Below, piece after piece: positions 44,999-53,473 of a DNA stretch of 64,000 nucleotides (positions are counted from its first letter, which is position 1; every line of letters begins with the position of its first letter). The DNA is from Gp6-AA40 sp036802945 (GTDB lineage: Bacteria; Acidobacteriota; Vicinamibacteria; Vicinamibacterales; UBA2999), in the NCBI GenBank assembly GCA_036802945.1, contig DAIRVG010000006.1, forward strand, positions 1 to 64,000. Reading direction: 5' to 3'. The notes below the pieces were generated by a model. It was not told the DNA's origin and did no database searches. It saw only the letters and a program-made list of their open reading frames with translations. The position numbers were made by a program, and so were the translations under genes.

Positions 44999-45017
44999 GA
45001 ACCGAGAAGCCAGAAGG

Positions 45018-45755
45018 GTGAACCGCTTGTCGCGCGTTCGCCTGGATCAACTCGTCGTCGAGAGGGGTCTCGCGCCGTCCCGCGAGCGGGCACGGGCGCT
45101 GATTCTGGCTGGCCAGGTCAGCGTTGACGGACAGCCGCACACAAAAGCGGGCACCCAGATCCAGCCTTCCGCGGAGATCGTCCTCATTGCGCCCGATCAT
45201 CCGTACGTGGGCCGCGGCGGCATCAAGCTCGCCCACGCGCTGGACACGTTCGGCATTGCGGTCGACGGACGCGAGGCGCTCGATATTGGCGCGTCCACCG
45301 GCGGCTTCACCGACGTCCTGCTGCGGCGCGGCGCCGCGCGGGTCGTCGCCCTCGACGTCGGGCACGGGCAGATTGACTGGACGCTCCGTAACGATCCACG
45401 CGTCGTCGTCATCGAGCACTTCAACGCGCGTCGTCTCCAGCCCCGAGACCTGCCGGGCATGGTCGATCTCGTGACGATCGATGTCTCGTTCATTTCTCTG
45501 CGTCACATCCTTCCGGTCGTCCCCGCGCTGCTGCGTCGACCCGCGAACGTGATCGCGCTCATCAAACCCCAGTTCGAGGCGGGACGCGGCGAAGTGCGCA
45601 AAGGGGTAATTCGTGATGCGGACGTGCAGGCGCGCGTGCTCGAGGAGATCTCGTCCGTGGCGCGTGAGGTAGGATTGACCCCCGTGACCTCGACGCCTTC
45701 GCCCATCACCGGCGCGAAGGGAAACGTCGAGTTCCTGCTTCACCTTCGTTCATGA
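45018..45755 (+). CDS. tlyA: TlyA-family rRNA 2'-O-methyltransferase
   Basis: 245 residues. N-terminal S4 RNA-binding domain (RLDQLVVERGLAPSRERARA), then an FtsJ-type methyltransferase with DIGASTGGFTDVLL, ALDVGHGQI, DLVTIDVSFISLR and LIKPQFEAG. Methylates 16S/23S rRNA; some members also act as haemolysins. GTG start at 45018; stop overlaps nadK ATG. Conserved position before nadK. Confidence 0.93.
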   Translation: MNRLSRVRLDQLVVERGLAPSRERARALILAGQVSVDGQPHTKAGTQIQPSAEIVLIAPDHPYVGRGGIKLAHALDTFGIAVDGREALDIGASTGGFTDVLLRRGAARVVALDVGHGQIDWTLRNDPRVVVIEHFNARRLQPRDLPGMVDLVTIDVSFISLRHILPVVPALLRRPANVIALIKPQFEAGRGEVRKGVIRDADVQARVLEEISSVAREVGLTPVTSTPSPITGAKGNVEFLLHLRS

Positions 45756-46794
45756 CCGCGTCCATCAACCGCATCGGCATCGTCGCCAAGCATGGTCTGC
45801 TTGCCGCGTCGGAACATCTCGCGCGCCTCGGCGCATGGCTGCGCGAACGACGCATCGAAACGGTCTACGAAACCGCAACGGCGGTCCTTGCAGGATCGCC
45901 GGCAGACGGATCCACGCTGTCACGCGAGGAACTGCCGAACGCCGTCGATCTGATCATCGTTCTCGGCGGCGACGGGACGCTGCTGGCGATGGCCGACCGC
46001 ATCGCGCAGACGGGACGGGACATCCCAATCCTCGGTGTCAATTTCGGCAGCCTCGGCTTCCTCACCGAGATCCGGATCGACGAGCTGTTTCCCTCGCTCG
46101 AAGCGGTCATCAACGGCACGGCAATCTACGATGAGCGGCTGATGCTCGCGGCCACGGCGTCGCTGCGCGGCAAGGCGGATGAATCGCGGGTCGTGCTCAA
46201 CGACGTGGTATTCACGAAGGGTGCGCTGTCGCGGATGATCGAGTTGTCAGTGTCGGTCAGCGGGCGGTTCGTGACGCGCGTCAAGGCGGACGGCCTGATC
46301 ATCGCGAGCGCCACTGGATCGACGGCATACAACCTCGCCGCCGGCGGCCCCATCGTGCATCCATCGGTGGACGCGCTGCTGCTCACGCCTATTGCCCCGC
46401 ACACGCTTACACATCGTCCCGTGGTCATCCCGGGGAACGCTCTCGTCGAAGTACGCCCGGAAGCTCCCGACGGCCCTGAAGACGTGTTCGTCACCTATGA
46501 CGGGCAATACGGCTATCCCGTGCATGAAGGCGACGTCATCCGTGTGAAAAAAGCGGAGCGTGTGCTGCGGCTCGTGAAAGCGCCGTCACGAGGCTACTTC
46601 GAGCTCCTGCGGGAAAAACTCAAGTGGGGCGAACGNNNNNNNNNNNNNNNNNNNNNNNNNNNNNNNNNNNNNNNNNNNNNNNNNNNNNNNNNNNNNNNNN
46701 NNNNNNNNNNNNNNNNNNNNNNNNNNNNNNNNNNNCGCCGTCACGAGGCTACTTCGAGCTCCTGCGGGAAAAACTCAAGTGGGGCGAACGCTAA
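45752..46794 (+). CDS. nadK: NAD kinase, split by a spurious assembly gap
   Basis: About 295 residues once the gap is removed. VLGGDGTLLAMA (GGDGT) and GVNFGSLGFLTEI are the NAD kinase motifs; SATGSTAYNLAAGGPI and PIAPHTLTHRPVV also match. Phosphorylates NAD to NADP. The 55 bases before the gap (46581-46635) repeat exactly after it (46736-46790), followed by CTAA, so the true protein ends KLKWGER. Convergent with mltG; stop codons overlap. Confidence 0.93.
46581..46790. other. 100-N gap between exact 55-base duplicates (assembly artefact)
   Basis: 46581-46635 and 46736-46790 are identical, with Ns 46636-46735 between. A 55-base identical overlap is what a de Bruijn assembler leaves at contig ends, so the two contigs should have been merged. 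The genome probably has a single copy and no gap here. Confidence 0.9.
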
Positions 46795-47864
46795 CGACTC
46801 TTCGATTGTCGTGGTTGTTTCGCCTCGAGTCGTCTCTGCTGCCTGAAGAAATTGACTTGAAACTTCTGCACGTTCGCGTTGTGCTGCGCCAGCGTCTGCG
46901 CGAACACGTGTGAGCCGTCGTTGCGGCTCACGAAGTATAGATAGGGCGCATCGGTAGGAAACAGCACCGCCTCCAACGAGGCCTTGCCCGGCGAAGCTAT
47001 CGGACCCGGAGGCAGTCCCGGATACTTGTAAGTGTTGTACGGGGACTCGAGCGCCAGATCCTCACGGCGGATGTTGCCGTTGTAGCGGTGCGCCTTCTCG
47101 AGGGCGTAGACGATCGTCGGATCGGCCTGCATCGGCATGCCGATCCGCAAGCGGTTTCGATATACCGCCCCCACGGTCGGACGCTCGTCGGCCTTGCCCG
47201 TTTCCTTCTCGACGAGCGACCCAATCGTGACCACCTGTCGCGTCGTGAGACCTTGCGCCGCGGCGCTCGCGCGCATCCGCTCGTCATAGACGATGCGGAA
47301 GCGATCGACCATCGCATCAATGAGACGCGAGGCGGGGGTTCCTCGCGGCAGCGCGTACGTCTCCGGGAACAGGTAGCCTTCGAGATCGGTAGCGTTCGGA
47401 TCCAGGTCTTTGATCCGCTCGACGTTCTTCGCGGCGGTGACGAAGTCGCGCGCCGATCCGAAGTCGTGCGACTCGTACAGCTTCGACATCTCCTCGATCG
47501 TCAGTCCTTCCGGAAAGGTCATCCGCCGCGCGTACACGTCGCCCCGCACCAGCACATCGATGACGTCAAGCGTGCTGAGCGGACGATCGAACCGGTACTC
47601 CCCTGCCTTGAGGTCGCGGCCCTGACCCGTCCACAAGAGGGCCAGGCGGAACAGGCGAGCGTCGCTCACGACCTGCGCATCGAACAGCCGTCGGCCGATT
47701 TCGGCGCTGCCTGCGCCCTGCCGGATCGTGACGAACTGTTCCGGTCCGGCGTAGCTCCGATACGGCTCGTGAATGCGCTCCCACGCGAGCCAGACCGCGA
47801 CAGCGGCAGCACCGCCGGCGGCGAGAACGGCGACCAGCACGACGATGACGAAAGGCTTACGCAC
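46791..47864 (-). CDS. mltG: Endolytic murein transglycosylase MltG
   Basis: 357 residues. N-terminal membrane anchor (FVIVVLVAVLAAGGAAAVAV), LysM-like region (VTIRQGAGSAEIGRRLF) and the YceG catalytic domain: TFPEGLTIEEM, LEGYLFPETYALPRG, SLVEKETGKADERPTVGAVYRNRL with the catalytic Glu, ADPTIVYAL, YNTYKYPGLPPGPIASPG. Cleaves nascent glycan strands to end polymerisation. GTG start inside the ruvX end (8-base overlap). Confidence 0.94.
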   Translation of the reverse strand: MRKPFVIVVLVAVLAAGGAAAVAVWLAWERIHEPYRSYAGPEQFVTIRQGAGSAEIGRRLFDAQVVSDARLFRLALLWTGQGRDLKAGEYRFDRPLSTLDVIDVLVRGDVYARRMTFPEGLTIEEMSKLYESHDFGSARDFVTAAKNVERIKDLDPNATDLEGYLFPETYALPRGTPASRLIDAMVDRFRIVYDERMRASAAAQGLTTRQVVTIGSLVEKETGKADERPTVGAVYRNRLRIGMPMQADPTIVYALEKAHRYNGNIRREDLALESPYNTYKYPGLPPGPIASPGKASLEAVLFPTDAPYLYFVSRNDGSHVFAQTLAQHNANVQKFQVNFFRQQRRLEAKQPRQSKSR

Positions 47865-48285
47865 GGCTATCAAGATAATCCTGAAGAATGACGGCTGCGG
47901 CCGCCGCATCGAGGCGCTGCTTGCGCGCCCGCCAGTCCTTCTCGCGGAGGGCGAGCCGGCTTTCAGCTTCTCGGCTCGAGAGCCGCTCGTCCTGTAGGGT
48001 GACCGGCAGCGCGGTCCGTGCCTCGAGCTGTCGCGCGAACTGTTCGACGCGCCGCGTCATGTCGTTAGGAGTGCCATCGAGGCGTCGCGGCAGGCCGACG
48101 ACGATGGAGGCGACGCCATCTTCCTCACGCGCGAGACGGCCAATCTCATCGGCGGACAGCCGCACGGCATCCACATCGAGCCCGGCCGGACGCAGCACGC
48201 CGAGCGGTCGCGCCAGCGTCCGGGTGACATCGCTGACCGCCACCCCAATGCGCCGCTCACCCACATCGAGCCCGACGATCCGCAC
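47857..48285 (-). CDS. ruvX: RuvX/YqgF Holliday-junction resolvase-like
   Basis: 142 residues, RNase H fold: IVGLDVGERRIGVAVSD at the N-terminus with the first acidic residue, VGLPRRLDGTPNDMTRR, LPVTLQDERLSSREAE and the C-terminal DAAAAAVILQDYLDS with the last Asp. Involved in rRNA 5' processing or recombination. GTG start. Operon with mltG; divergent from the EnvC-like gene with only 22 bases between. Confidence 0.92.
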   Translation of the reverse strand: MRIVGLDVGERRIGVAVSDVTRTLARPLGVLRPAGLDVDAVRLSADEIGRLAREEDGVASIVVGLPRRLDGTPNDMTRRVEQFARQLEARTALPVTLQDERLSSREAESRLALREKDWRARKQRLDAAAAAVILQDYLDSRA

Positions 48286-48307
48286 GAGCTGACTTTATAC
48301 TAGGCGC

Positions 48308-49522
48308 GTGGTGAAGCATCTCGGCTCGCGGACTCGTGGCCGTCGCGGCTTCGGCGCTGCGGCGGGCCAGACAAGAGTCGTCCGCGCCGCACAACTAACT
48401 TGCCTTGTTGTTCTGCTGGCTGCCGCCACGGCTGTTGCACAGACGCCCGATCGGACGGCGACCGACACGCTCGCACGGCGCGTCAACGAACGGATCCGCG
48501 TGCTGCAGGGCGAAGCGGACCGGCTCTCGGCGCAGGCGCGCACGCTGCTCGGCGATCTGCGCCAGCTCGAGATTCAGCGGGACATCGCGATCGAGCGTGT
48601 CAAGGAGGCGGATGCCGCGGTTGCGCAGGCCCAGGGGTCGCTGCAGCAGACGACGAACCGCCTCACGGCGCTCGAGCAAGAGCGCATCGCGCAGCTGCCG
48701 GATCTGAAACTGCGCCTCGTCGACATCTACAAGCGCGGACACGGCGGGTATGCGAGAACGCTCCTTGATGTCCGGGGTGTTCGCGAATTCGCGCGCGCGA
48801 TGCGCGCCACCGCCGCGCTCACGACGATCAACGAGAGACGAATCGCGGAACATCGGCGGACGCTGGCCGAGTTGAGACAGCAGCGCGACGTTCTGGAACA
48901 ACGGACGAAGGAGATGCAGAAAGCCGCGAACGACGCGGCGCGCGAACGGACCGCGGCGCAGCGTGCGGTCGCCGCTCGTGAGGCGCTGATTGCACAGATT
49001 GATGCGCGCCGAGACCTCAACGCGCAGCTCGCGGGCGAGCTCAACGTCGCCTCCCAGCGCCTGCGGGATTACGTCGCGAACCTCGCTGCCGGACGCTCGG
49101 CCGAACCGGTTGCCGTGCCGCTCACGTCGTTCCGCGGGGCGCTCGACTGGCCCGTTCCGGGCCGGGTCATCGCCGGTTTCGAGCTGGGCACCGGGCGAGC
49201 GCCGGGCTCGCTCGTCAGAAACGGTATTGAAATCGGCGCGGTGGAAGGCACGCCGGTGCTGGCCGTCCACCCGGGAACAGTGGACTACGCGGACGCGTTT
49301 ACCGGCTTCGGAAATCTCGTCATCATCGACCACGGCTCCAACTATTATTCGCTCTACGGATACCTCGGGTCCGCGGGGGTCCAGCGCGGGGATCACGTGG
49401 ACGCGGGCACGGAGCTCGGCCGGGTCGGTACGCCGCCGACCGGACCGCCGGCGCTCTACTTCGAGCTGCGCGTCGACGGGCGTTCCATCGATCCCGTACA
49501 ATGGCTGAAGTCTCGGTTGTAG
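48308..49522 (+). CDS. EnvC-like murein hydrolase activator with degenerate LytM domain
   Basis: 404 residues. Signal region (CLVVLLAAATAVAQ), a long coiled coil (about residues 55-260) and a C-terminal M23/LytM domain (GIEIGAVEGTPVLAVHPGTV, LVIIDHGSNYYSLYGYL, ALYFELRVDGRSIDP). The zinc ligands of active LytM enzymes are changed: no His before GIEI, Tyr in SLYGY where His is expected and Tyr in LYFELR. This is the pattern of EnvC/NlpD activators of amidases. GTG start at 48308. Confidence 0.85.
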   Translation: MVKHLGSRTRGRRGFGAAAGQTRVVRAAQLTCLVVLLAAATAVAQTPDRTATDTLARRVNERIRVLQGEADRLSAQARTLLGDLRQLEIQRDIAIERVKEADAAVAQAQGSLQQTTNRLTALEQERIAQLPDLKLRLVDIYKRGHGGYARTLLDVRGVREFARAMRATAALTTINERRIAEHRRTLAELRQQRDVLEQRTKEMQKAANDAARERTAAQRAVAAREALIAQIDARRDLNAQLAGELNVASQRLRDYVANLAAGRSAEPVAVPLTSFRGALDWPVPGRVIAGFELGTGRAPGSLVRNGIEIGAVEGTPVLAVHPGTVDYADAFTGFGNLVIIDHGSNYYSLYGYLGSAGVQRGDHVDAGTELGRVGTPPTGPPALYFELRVDGRSIDPVQWLKSRL

Positions 49523-49591
49523 CTCCCAACACCCAACTTCCAACTTCCAAAGGGTTGGCCAATTGGGGTTTGGGATTTCGGATTTGGGAGT
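49523..49591. repeat. Word-repeat hairpin, words CCAACTT and GGGATTT
   Basis: CTCCCAACACCCAACTTCCAACTTCC on one side, GGTTTGGGATTTCGGATTTGGGAG on the other. It fills the gap between the EnvC-like gene and the S41 gene. The last GGGAG (49586-49590) lies eight bases before the S41 ATG and is its only Shine-Dalgarno. Confidence 0.75.
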
Positions 49592-49598
49592 TGCTTGA

Positions 49599-50765
49599 AT
49601 GACATCCCGCACACGCGTCTGGGTCCTCGCCATATCGACCCCCGTCATCGCCTTCGCCCTCATCGGCGGCTACCTCGGCCAGGCGATGACCCGGGACGAC
49701 ACGTATCAGCACCTGCGGGTGTTCGAAGACGTCGTCTCGCTCGTCCTGAACAACTACGTCGAGGAAGTGGACGTGAAGAAGGCGATGAAGGGCGCGATGA
49801 ACGGCCTGGCGGACAACCTGGATTCGGACAGCGCGTTTCTCCCACCTGCTCTCGCATCCGCGTACGAATCGAGCAGCGCGGCTGGACCGGCCGACGTCGG
49901 GCTCGAATTGAGCCGGCAGTATTACCTCCGCGTGGTCTCCGCCCGCGACGGATCGCCGGCCGCCAAGGCCGGCCTCCGCACGGGCGACTTCATCCGCGCG
50001 ATCGACAAGCGTTCCACCAAGGACATCTCGGTCTACGAGGGTGACCGCCTTCTGCACGGACAGCCGGGCACGAAGGTCGCGCTCCTCGTGATCCGCGGCA
50101 ACGCCGCGGATCCGCATGAAGTGGAGCTCGTGCGCGAGCGGATCGCGGGCCCCGAGCTGACGTCGAAGATGGCCGATCCCATGACCGGGTACATTCACGT
50201 GATGGAATTCTCGACGCGTACGCCGGTCCAGTTGAAGCAGGCCGCCGACGCGCTCGCGAAAACCGGCGCCGCCCGTTTGGTGATTGACCTGCGCGGGGCG
50301 ACCAAGGGCGACATCGACGTTGGCGTGAGCGCAGCTCGCCTCTTCGTCAAGACCGGGACACTCACGATCCGTGAAACGAAGGGAAACGCAAAGGACGTCG
50401 TTGCCGCCCAGCCCGGAGATGGCGCGATCACCGCGCCGGTGGTCCTGCTGGTGGATCAGAGCACAGCGCGCGCGGGTGAAGTGTTTGCCGCCGCGCTCGA
50501 CGGCAACAAGCGCGCGGAGATGATCGGCGAACATACGCTCGGCAGCGCCGCCAAGCAGCGGCTCGTAAAGCTGCCGGACGGCAGCGCGCTGCTCCTCTCC
50601 TATCTGCGCTACCTCACGCCGGGAGGCGCGTTGATCCACGAGAAAGGGTTGCAGCCCGAAGTGTTAGTCGACGAACCCGACGTCGAGTTCGGTGCGCCCG
50701 CTCCGACGACTGACGTGATCCTGCAGCGCGCGCTTCAGTACTTCAGCGAAAAAAAGGCCGCATAA
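49599..50765 (+). CDS. S41-family C-terminal processing protease homologue, probably inactive
   Basis: 388 residues. N-terminal membrane anchor (VWVLAISTPVIAFALIGGYL), PDZ region (VVSARDGSPAAKAGLRTGDF) and tail-specific protease fold (YIHVMEFSTRT, VIDLRGATKGD). In active CtpA enzymes the core reads NQGTASASE with the nucleophile Ser and a later Lys in TxGKG. Here the stretches are DQSTARAGE and TLGSAAKQR, so Ser is replaced by Arg and Lys by Ser. Likely a pseudo-protease or a scaffold with EnvC-like function. Confidence 0.82.
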   Translation: MTSRTRVWVLAISTPVIAFALIGGYLGQAMTRDDTYQHLRVFEDVVSLVLNNYVEEVDVKKAMKGAMNGLADNLDSDSAFLPPALASAYESSSAAGPADVGLELSRQYYLRVVSARDGSPAAKAGLRTGDFIRAIDKRSTKDISVYEGDRLLHGQPGTKVALLVIRGNAADPHEVELVRERIAGPELTSKMADPMTGYIHVMEFSTRTPVQLKQAADALAKTGAARLVIDLRGATKGDIDVGVSAARLFVKTGTLTIRETKGNAKDVVAAQPGDGAITAPVVLLVDQSTARAGEVFAAALDGNKRAEMIGEHTLGSAAKQRLVKLPDGSALLLSYLRYLTPGGALIHEKGLQPEVLVDEPDVEFGAPAPTTDVILQRALQYFSEKKAA

Positions 50766-50771
50766 GACAAG

Positions 50772-50831
50772 CCACCGAGACACAGAGACACGGAGAATAT
50801 TTTTTGGCGCCGTGACTCCGTGACTCCGTGG
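50772..50831. repeat. CCACGGAGACAC imperfect palindrome, copy 5
   Basis: CCACCGAGACACAGAGACAC on the left, CCGTGACTCCGTGACTCCG on the right, starting a few bases after the S41 stop. It ends 36 bases before the HU start, so it lies in that leader region. Confidence 0.8.
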
Positions 50832-50867
50832 CCCGTGATATAACCTCACCTTCGCTGAGGAGGTCCC

Positions 50868-51140
50868 ATGAACAAACAGGCACTCATCGCCAAGATCGCC
50901 GCGGACACCGGTTCGTCGAAGGCGGGAGCAGCGGCTGCAATGGCATCGCTGCTCGAAGGCATCACGAAGTCGTTGAAGAAGGGGGAATCGATCACGTTCG
51001 TCGGCTTCGGTACCTTCAAGACGTCGCAGCGCAAGGCGCGCACCGCGCGGAATCCCCAGACCGGCGCAAGCATCAAGATTCCGAAGCGCCGCGTCGTCCG
51101 GTTCTCGGTGGGCAAATCTCTCAAAGACGCGGTCAGATAA
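50868..51140 (+). CDS. HU-family DNA-binding protein
   Basis: 90 residues: MNKQALIAKIAADTGSSKAGA, FGTFKTSQRKARTARNPQTG and IPKRRVVRFSVGKSLKDAV are the HU dimer core, the arm and its tip with the conserved Pro. Histone-like protein that bends DNA. GAGGAGG precedes the ATG. A strong terminator follows. Confidence 0.95.
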   Translation: MNKQALIAKIAADTGSSKAGAAAAMASLLEGITKSLKKGESITFVGFGTFKTSQRKARTARNPQTGASIKIPKRRVVRFSVGKSLKDAVR

Positions 51141-51163
51141 CTGTTCGCCGCGCACATCTTCGA

Positions 51164-51192
51164 GGCCGATCCGTGCCGGATCGGCCTTTTTT
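51164..51192 (+). terminator. Intrinsic terminator after the HU gene
   Basis: GGCCGATCCG, TGC, CGGATCGGCC and then TTTTTT: a ten-base perfect stem followed by six Ts. Rho-independent. Confidence 0.93.
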
Positions 51193-51237
51193 GCTTTATA
51201 CTGGCGGTTCGGGTTAAAGCCTGAATTCGCAACAGAT

Positions 51238-51314
51238 AGGCGCGTAGCTCAGTTGGTTAGAGCGCCTCCCTGACACGGAGGAGGTCAGTGGTTCGAGTCC
51301 ACCCGCGCCTACCA
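51238..51314 (+). tRNA. tRNA-Val (anticodon GAC)
   Basis: Cloverleaf of 77 bases: acceptor AGGCGCG with CGCGCCT, D arm AGCTCAGTTGGTTAGAGC, anticodon stem CCTCC/GGAGG with loop CTGACAC (GAC at 34-36), T loop TTCGAGT and encoded ACCA end. One A-C mismatch at the base of the T stem. It reads GUC/GUU valine codons. It is followed at once by a repeat hairpin that begins with the CCA. Confidence 0.95.
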
Positions 51315-51418
51315 GCCTTCGCTCACGCGAGGCCAGTCGAAGCGTGAGCTTCGGCTGGCAAGCCGCGCGAAGGCTGCGCGCCGAAGCGGCGTAGCCGCGA
51401 AGGCGGGCAACCAGTACT
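51312..51418. repeat. Hairpin element fused to the tRNA-Val 3' end
   Basis: CCAGCC-TTC-GCTCACGC (51312-51328) pairs with GCGTGAGC-TTC-GGCTGG (51342-51358), a 14-pair stem with a symmetrical 3x3 bubble and a 13-base loop. Its first three bases are the CCA of the tRNA. The rest to 51418 repeats GAAGGC and CGAAGC words (CGCGAAGGCTGCGCGCC, CCGCGAAGGCGGGC). The thrS ATG is at 51424. Confidence 0.8.
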
Positions 51419-51423
51419 TCTCG

Positions 51424-53382
51424 ATGAACGACGTCACCATCACGCTGCCCGACGGATCCAGTCGCGCTGTGTCACCCGGTACGCCCGTGCGCGACGTTGC
51501 GGCAGGGATCTCTCCGAACCTCGCCAAAGCGGCATTCGCGGCGCTCGTCGACGGGAAGATCGTGGATCTGTCATACCCCTTGCAGCGCGATGCGTCTGTC
51601 CGCATTGTCACGGACAAGAATCCAGAAGCGCTGCCGCTCGTCCGTCACAGCACGGCGCATCTGATGGCAGCGGCTGTGACGAATCTCTTTCCGGGCGCGC
51701 AATGCGGCATCGGGCCGGCCACTGACGAAGGCTTCTTCTACGACTTCGTCGTCGATCGTCCGTTCATCCCCGAGGATCTCGAGGCGATCGAAAAGAAGAT
51801 GAAGGAGCTCGCACAGCAGGATCTGCCGTACGAACGCCAGCTGTGGCCGCGCGACGAGGCGATGGCCTTCTTCGCGAAGCACGGCGAGCCGTTGAAAGTG
51901 CAGCTGATCGAGGAGAAGACGGAAGGCCAGCAGGAAGTCTCCTGCTACACGATCAAGGACAGGGAGACGTTCGTCGACTTCTGCGTCGGTCCGCACGTGC
52001 CGAGCACCGGCAAGCTGAAGGCGTTCAAGCTGCTTAGCACCTCGAACGCGTACTGGAAGGGCGATGCGCGGAATGCGCCGATGCAGCGCATCTACGGCAC
52101 GGCGTTTCTGTCTGACAAGGATCTGAAGGCGTACCTGACGCAGATCGAGGAAGCGAAGAAGCGCGACCATCGCAAGCTCGGTCGCGAGCTCGGGCTGTTC
52201 ACCTTCCACCAGTGGGCACCGGGCGCCGCATTCTGGCTCGACAAGGGGACGAGGGTTTACAACACGCTCGCCAGCTACATGCGCGACGTGCTGTTTCCCG
52301 CCGGCTACCTCGAAGTGAAGACGCCGCTCATCTACAACAAGGCGCTCTGGGAGCGATCGGGCCACTGGAAGCACTACCAGCAGAACATGTTCCTCATCGA
52401 ATCGGAAGGCGAGACGATGAGCGTGAAGCCGATGAACTGCCCGGGGCACTTCCTGACGTTTGCAAGCAGGACGCACAGCTACCGCGATCTGCCGGTGCGG
52501 TATCACGAGCAGACGCCCCTTCATCGCAACGAGGCGTCGGGCGTGCTCTCGGGGCTGACGCGCGTGCGCCAGTTCTCGCAGGACGATGCGCACTGCTTCG
52601 TCACGGAGGATCAGATCGGCGAAGAAGTCGAGCGGCTGATTCGTCTCGTGCAGCGCGTGTACGGCGATTTCGGGCTGCCGTTCACCGCAAAGCTGTCGAC
52701 GAGGCCCGAGAAATTCCTCGGCGAGATCGCGACGTGGGATCACGCGGAAGCGCAGCTCAGAGAGGCGCTCGCGCGCGCGGGGCTGGAGTACACCCTGAAT
52801 GAGGGCGACGGCGCCTTCTACGGGCCGAAGATTGACTTCGATGTAACCGATGCGATCGGCCGCAAGTGGCAGTGCGCCACGATCCAGCTCGATTACATGC
52901 AGCCGGAGAATTTCGACCTGAAATACATCGGCGCCGATAACGCCGAGCACCGGCCGGTGGTCATCCACCGGGCAATTTTTGGCAGCTTCGAGCGGTTCAT
53001 TGCCATCCTGATCGAGCACTATACCGGGGCTTTTCCGCTCTGGCTGGCGCCGGTGCAGGTGATCGTGCTGCCCATCTCGGACCGGCACCTCGAATACGCC
53101 GGACGGGTGCGGGACCGGCTCGCGGCCGCCGGGCTTCGCGTGGAGCTCGACGAACGCCAGGAGAAGATTGGCTTTAAGATACGTGAGGCCCAGTTGCAGA
53201 AGGTGCCCTACATGCTGGTCACCGGCGATCGGGAAGCCGCGGAGGGAACGGTAGCGGTGCGGAGCCGCTCCGCAGGGGACCAGGGAGCGCGGACTGTAGA
53301 GGCCTTCGTCGCGGCGGCGAAGGAGGAAATCACGACGAAGGCATTTGGCGCCGCCGCGCCCGCGGAGCAACAGCCCGCGTAG
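51424..53382 (+). CDS. thrS: Threonyl-tRNA synthetase
   Basis: 652 residues. TGS domain at 1-62, editing domain with HSTAHLMAAAV near 75, class II core: motif with TPLIYNKALWERSGHW, MNCPGH (zinc Cys near 337), FSQDDAHCF and VIHRAIFGSFERF, then the anticodon-binding domain (VQVIVLPISDRHLEYAG). Charges tRNA-Thr and removes mis-attached Ser. Start ATG 51424 lacks a clear Shine-Dalgarno in the repeat upstream. No T-box leader. Heads the thrS-infC-rpmI-rplT-pheS-pheT run. Confidence 0.96.
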   Translation: MNDVTITLPDGSSRAVSPGTPVRDVAAGISPNLAKAAFAALVDGKIVDLSYPLQRDASVRIVTDKNPEALPLVRHSTAHLMAAAVTNLFPGAQCGIGPATDEGFFYDFVVDRPFIPEDLEAIEKKMKELAQQDLPYERQLWPRDEAMAFFAKHGEPLKVQLIEEKTEGQQEVSCYTIKDRETFVDFCVGPHVPSTGKLKAFKLLSTSNAYWKGDARNAPMQRIYGTAFLSDKDLKAYLTQIEEAKKRDHRKLGRELGLFTFHQWAPGAAFWLDKGTRVYNTLASYMRDVLFPAGYLEVKTPLIYNKALWERSGHWKHYQQNMFLIESEGETMSVKPMNCPGHFLTFASRTHSYRDLPVRYHEQTPLHRNEASGVLSGLTRVRQFSQDDAHCFVTEDQIGEEVERLIRLVQRVYGDFGLPFTAKLSTRPEKFLGEIATWDHAEAQLREALARAGLEYTLNEGDGAFYGPKIDFDVTDAIGRKWQCATIQLDYMQPENFDLKYIGADNAEHRPVVIHRAIFGSFERFIAILIEHYTGAFPLWLAPVQVIVLPISDRHLEYAGRVRDRLAAAGLRVELDERQEKIGFKIREAQLQKVPYMLVTGDREAAEGTVAVRSRSAGDQGARTVEAFVAAAKEEITTKAFGAAAPAEQQPA

Positions 53383-53387
53383 TGCGT

Positions 53388-53458
53388 CTCCCGTCTCCCA
53401 TCTACCGGCTACAGTCCTCGTCAGGACGGCAGACCGGAGACGGTAGACCGTAGACGAT
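53388..53458. repeat. Word-repeat hairpin, word GTCTCCC / GGAGACG
   Basis: GTCTCCCGTCTCCCATCTACC on the left, GGTAGACCGTAGACG with GGAGACG on the right, centre GGCTACAGTCCTCGTCAGGAC. It fills the thrS-infC gap. The infC ribosome site GGAGG follows at 53464. Confidence 0.75.
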
Positions 53459-53473
53459 TTTTCGGAGGGATAT

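Noticed and set aside
46581..46790. A 55-base direct repeat flanking the gap as a mobile-element duplication
   Set aside because: Exact duplication at both edges of a 100-N gap inside nadK is best explained by unmerged contig ends.
51315..51423. T-box riboswitch before thrS
   Set aside because: No T-box sequence, specifier stem or antiterminator is seen; the region is the repeat element after tRNA-Val.
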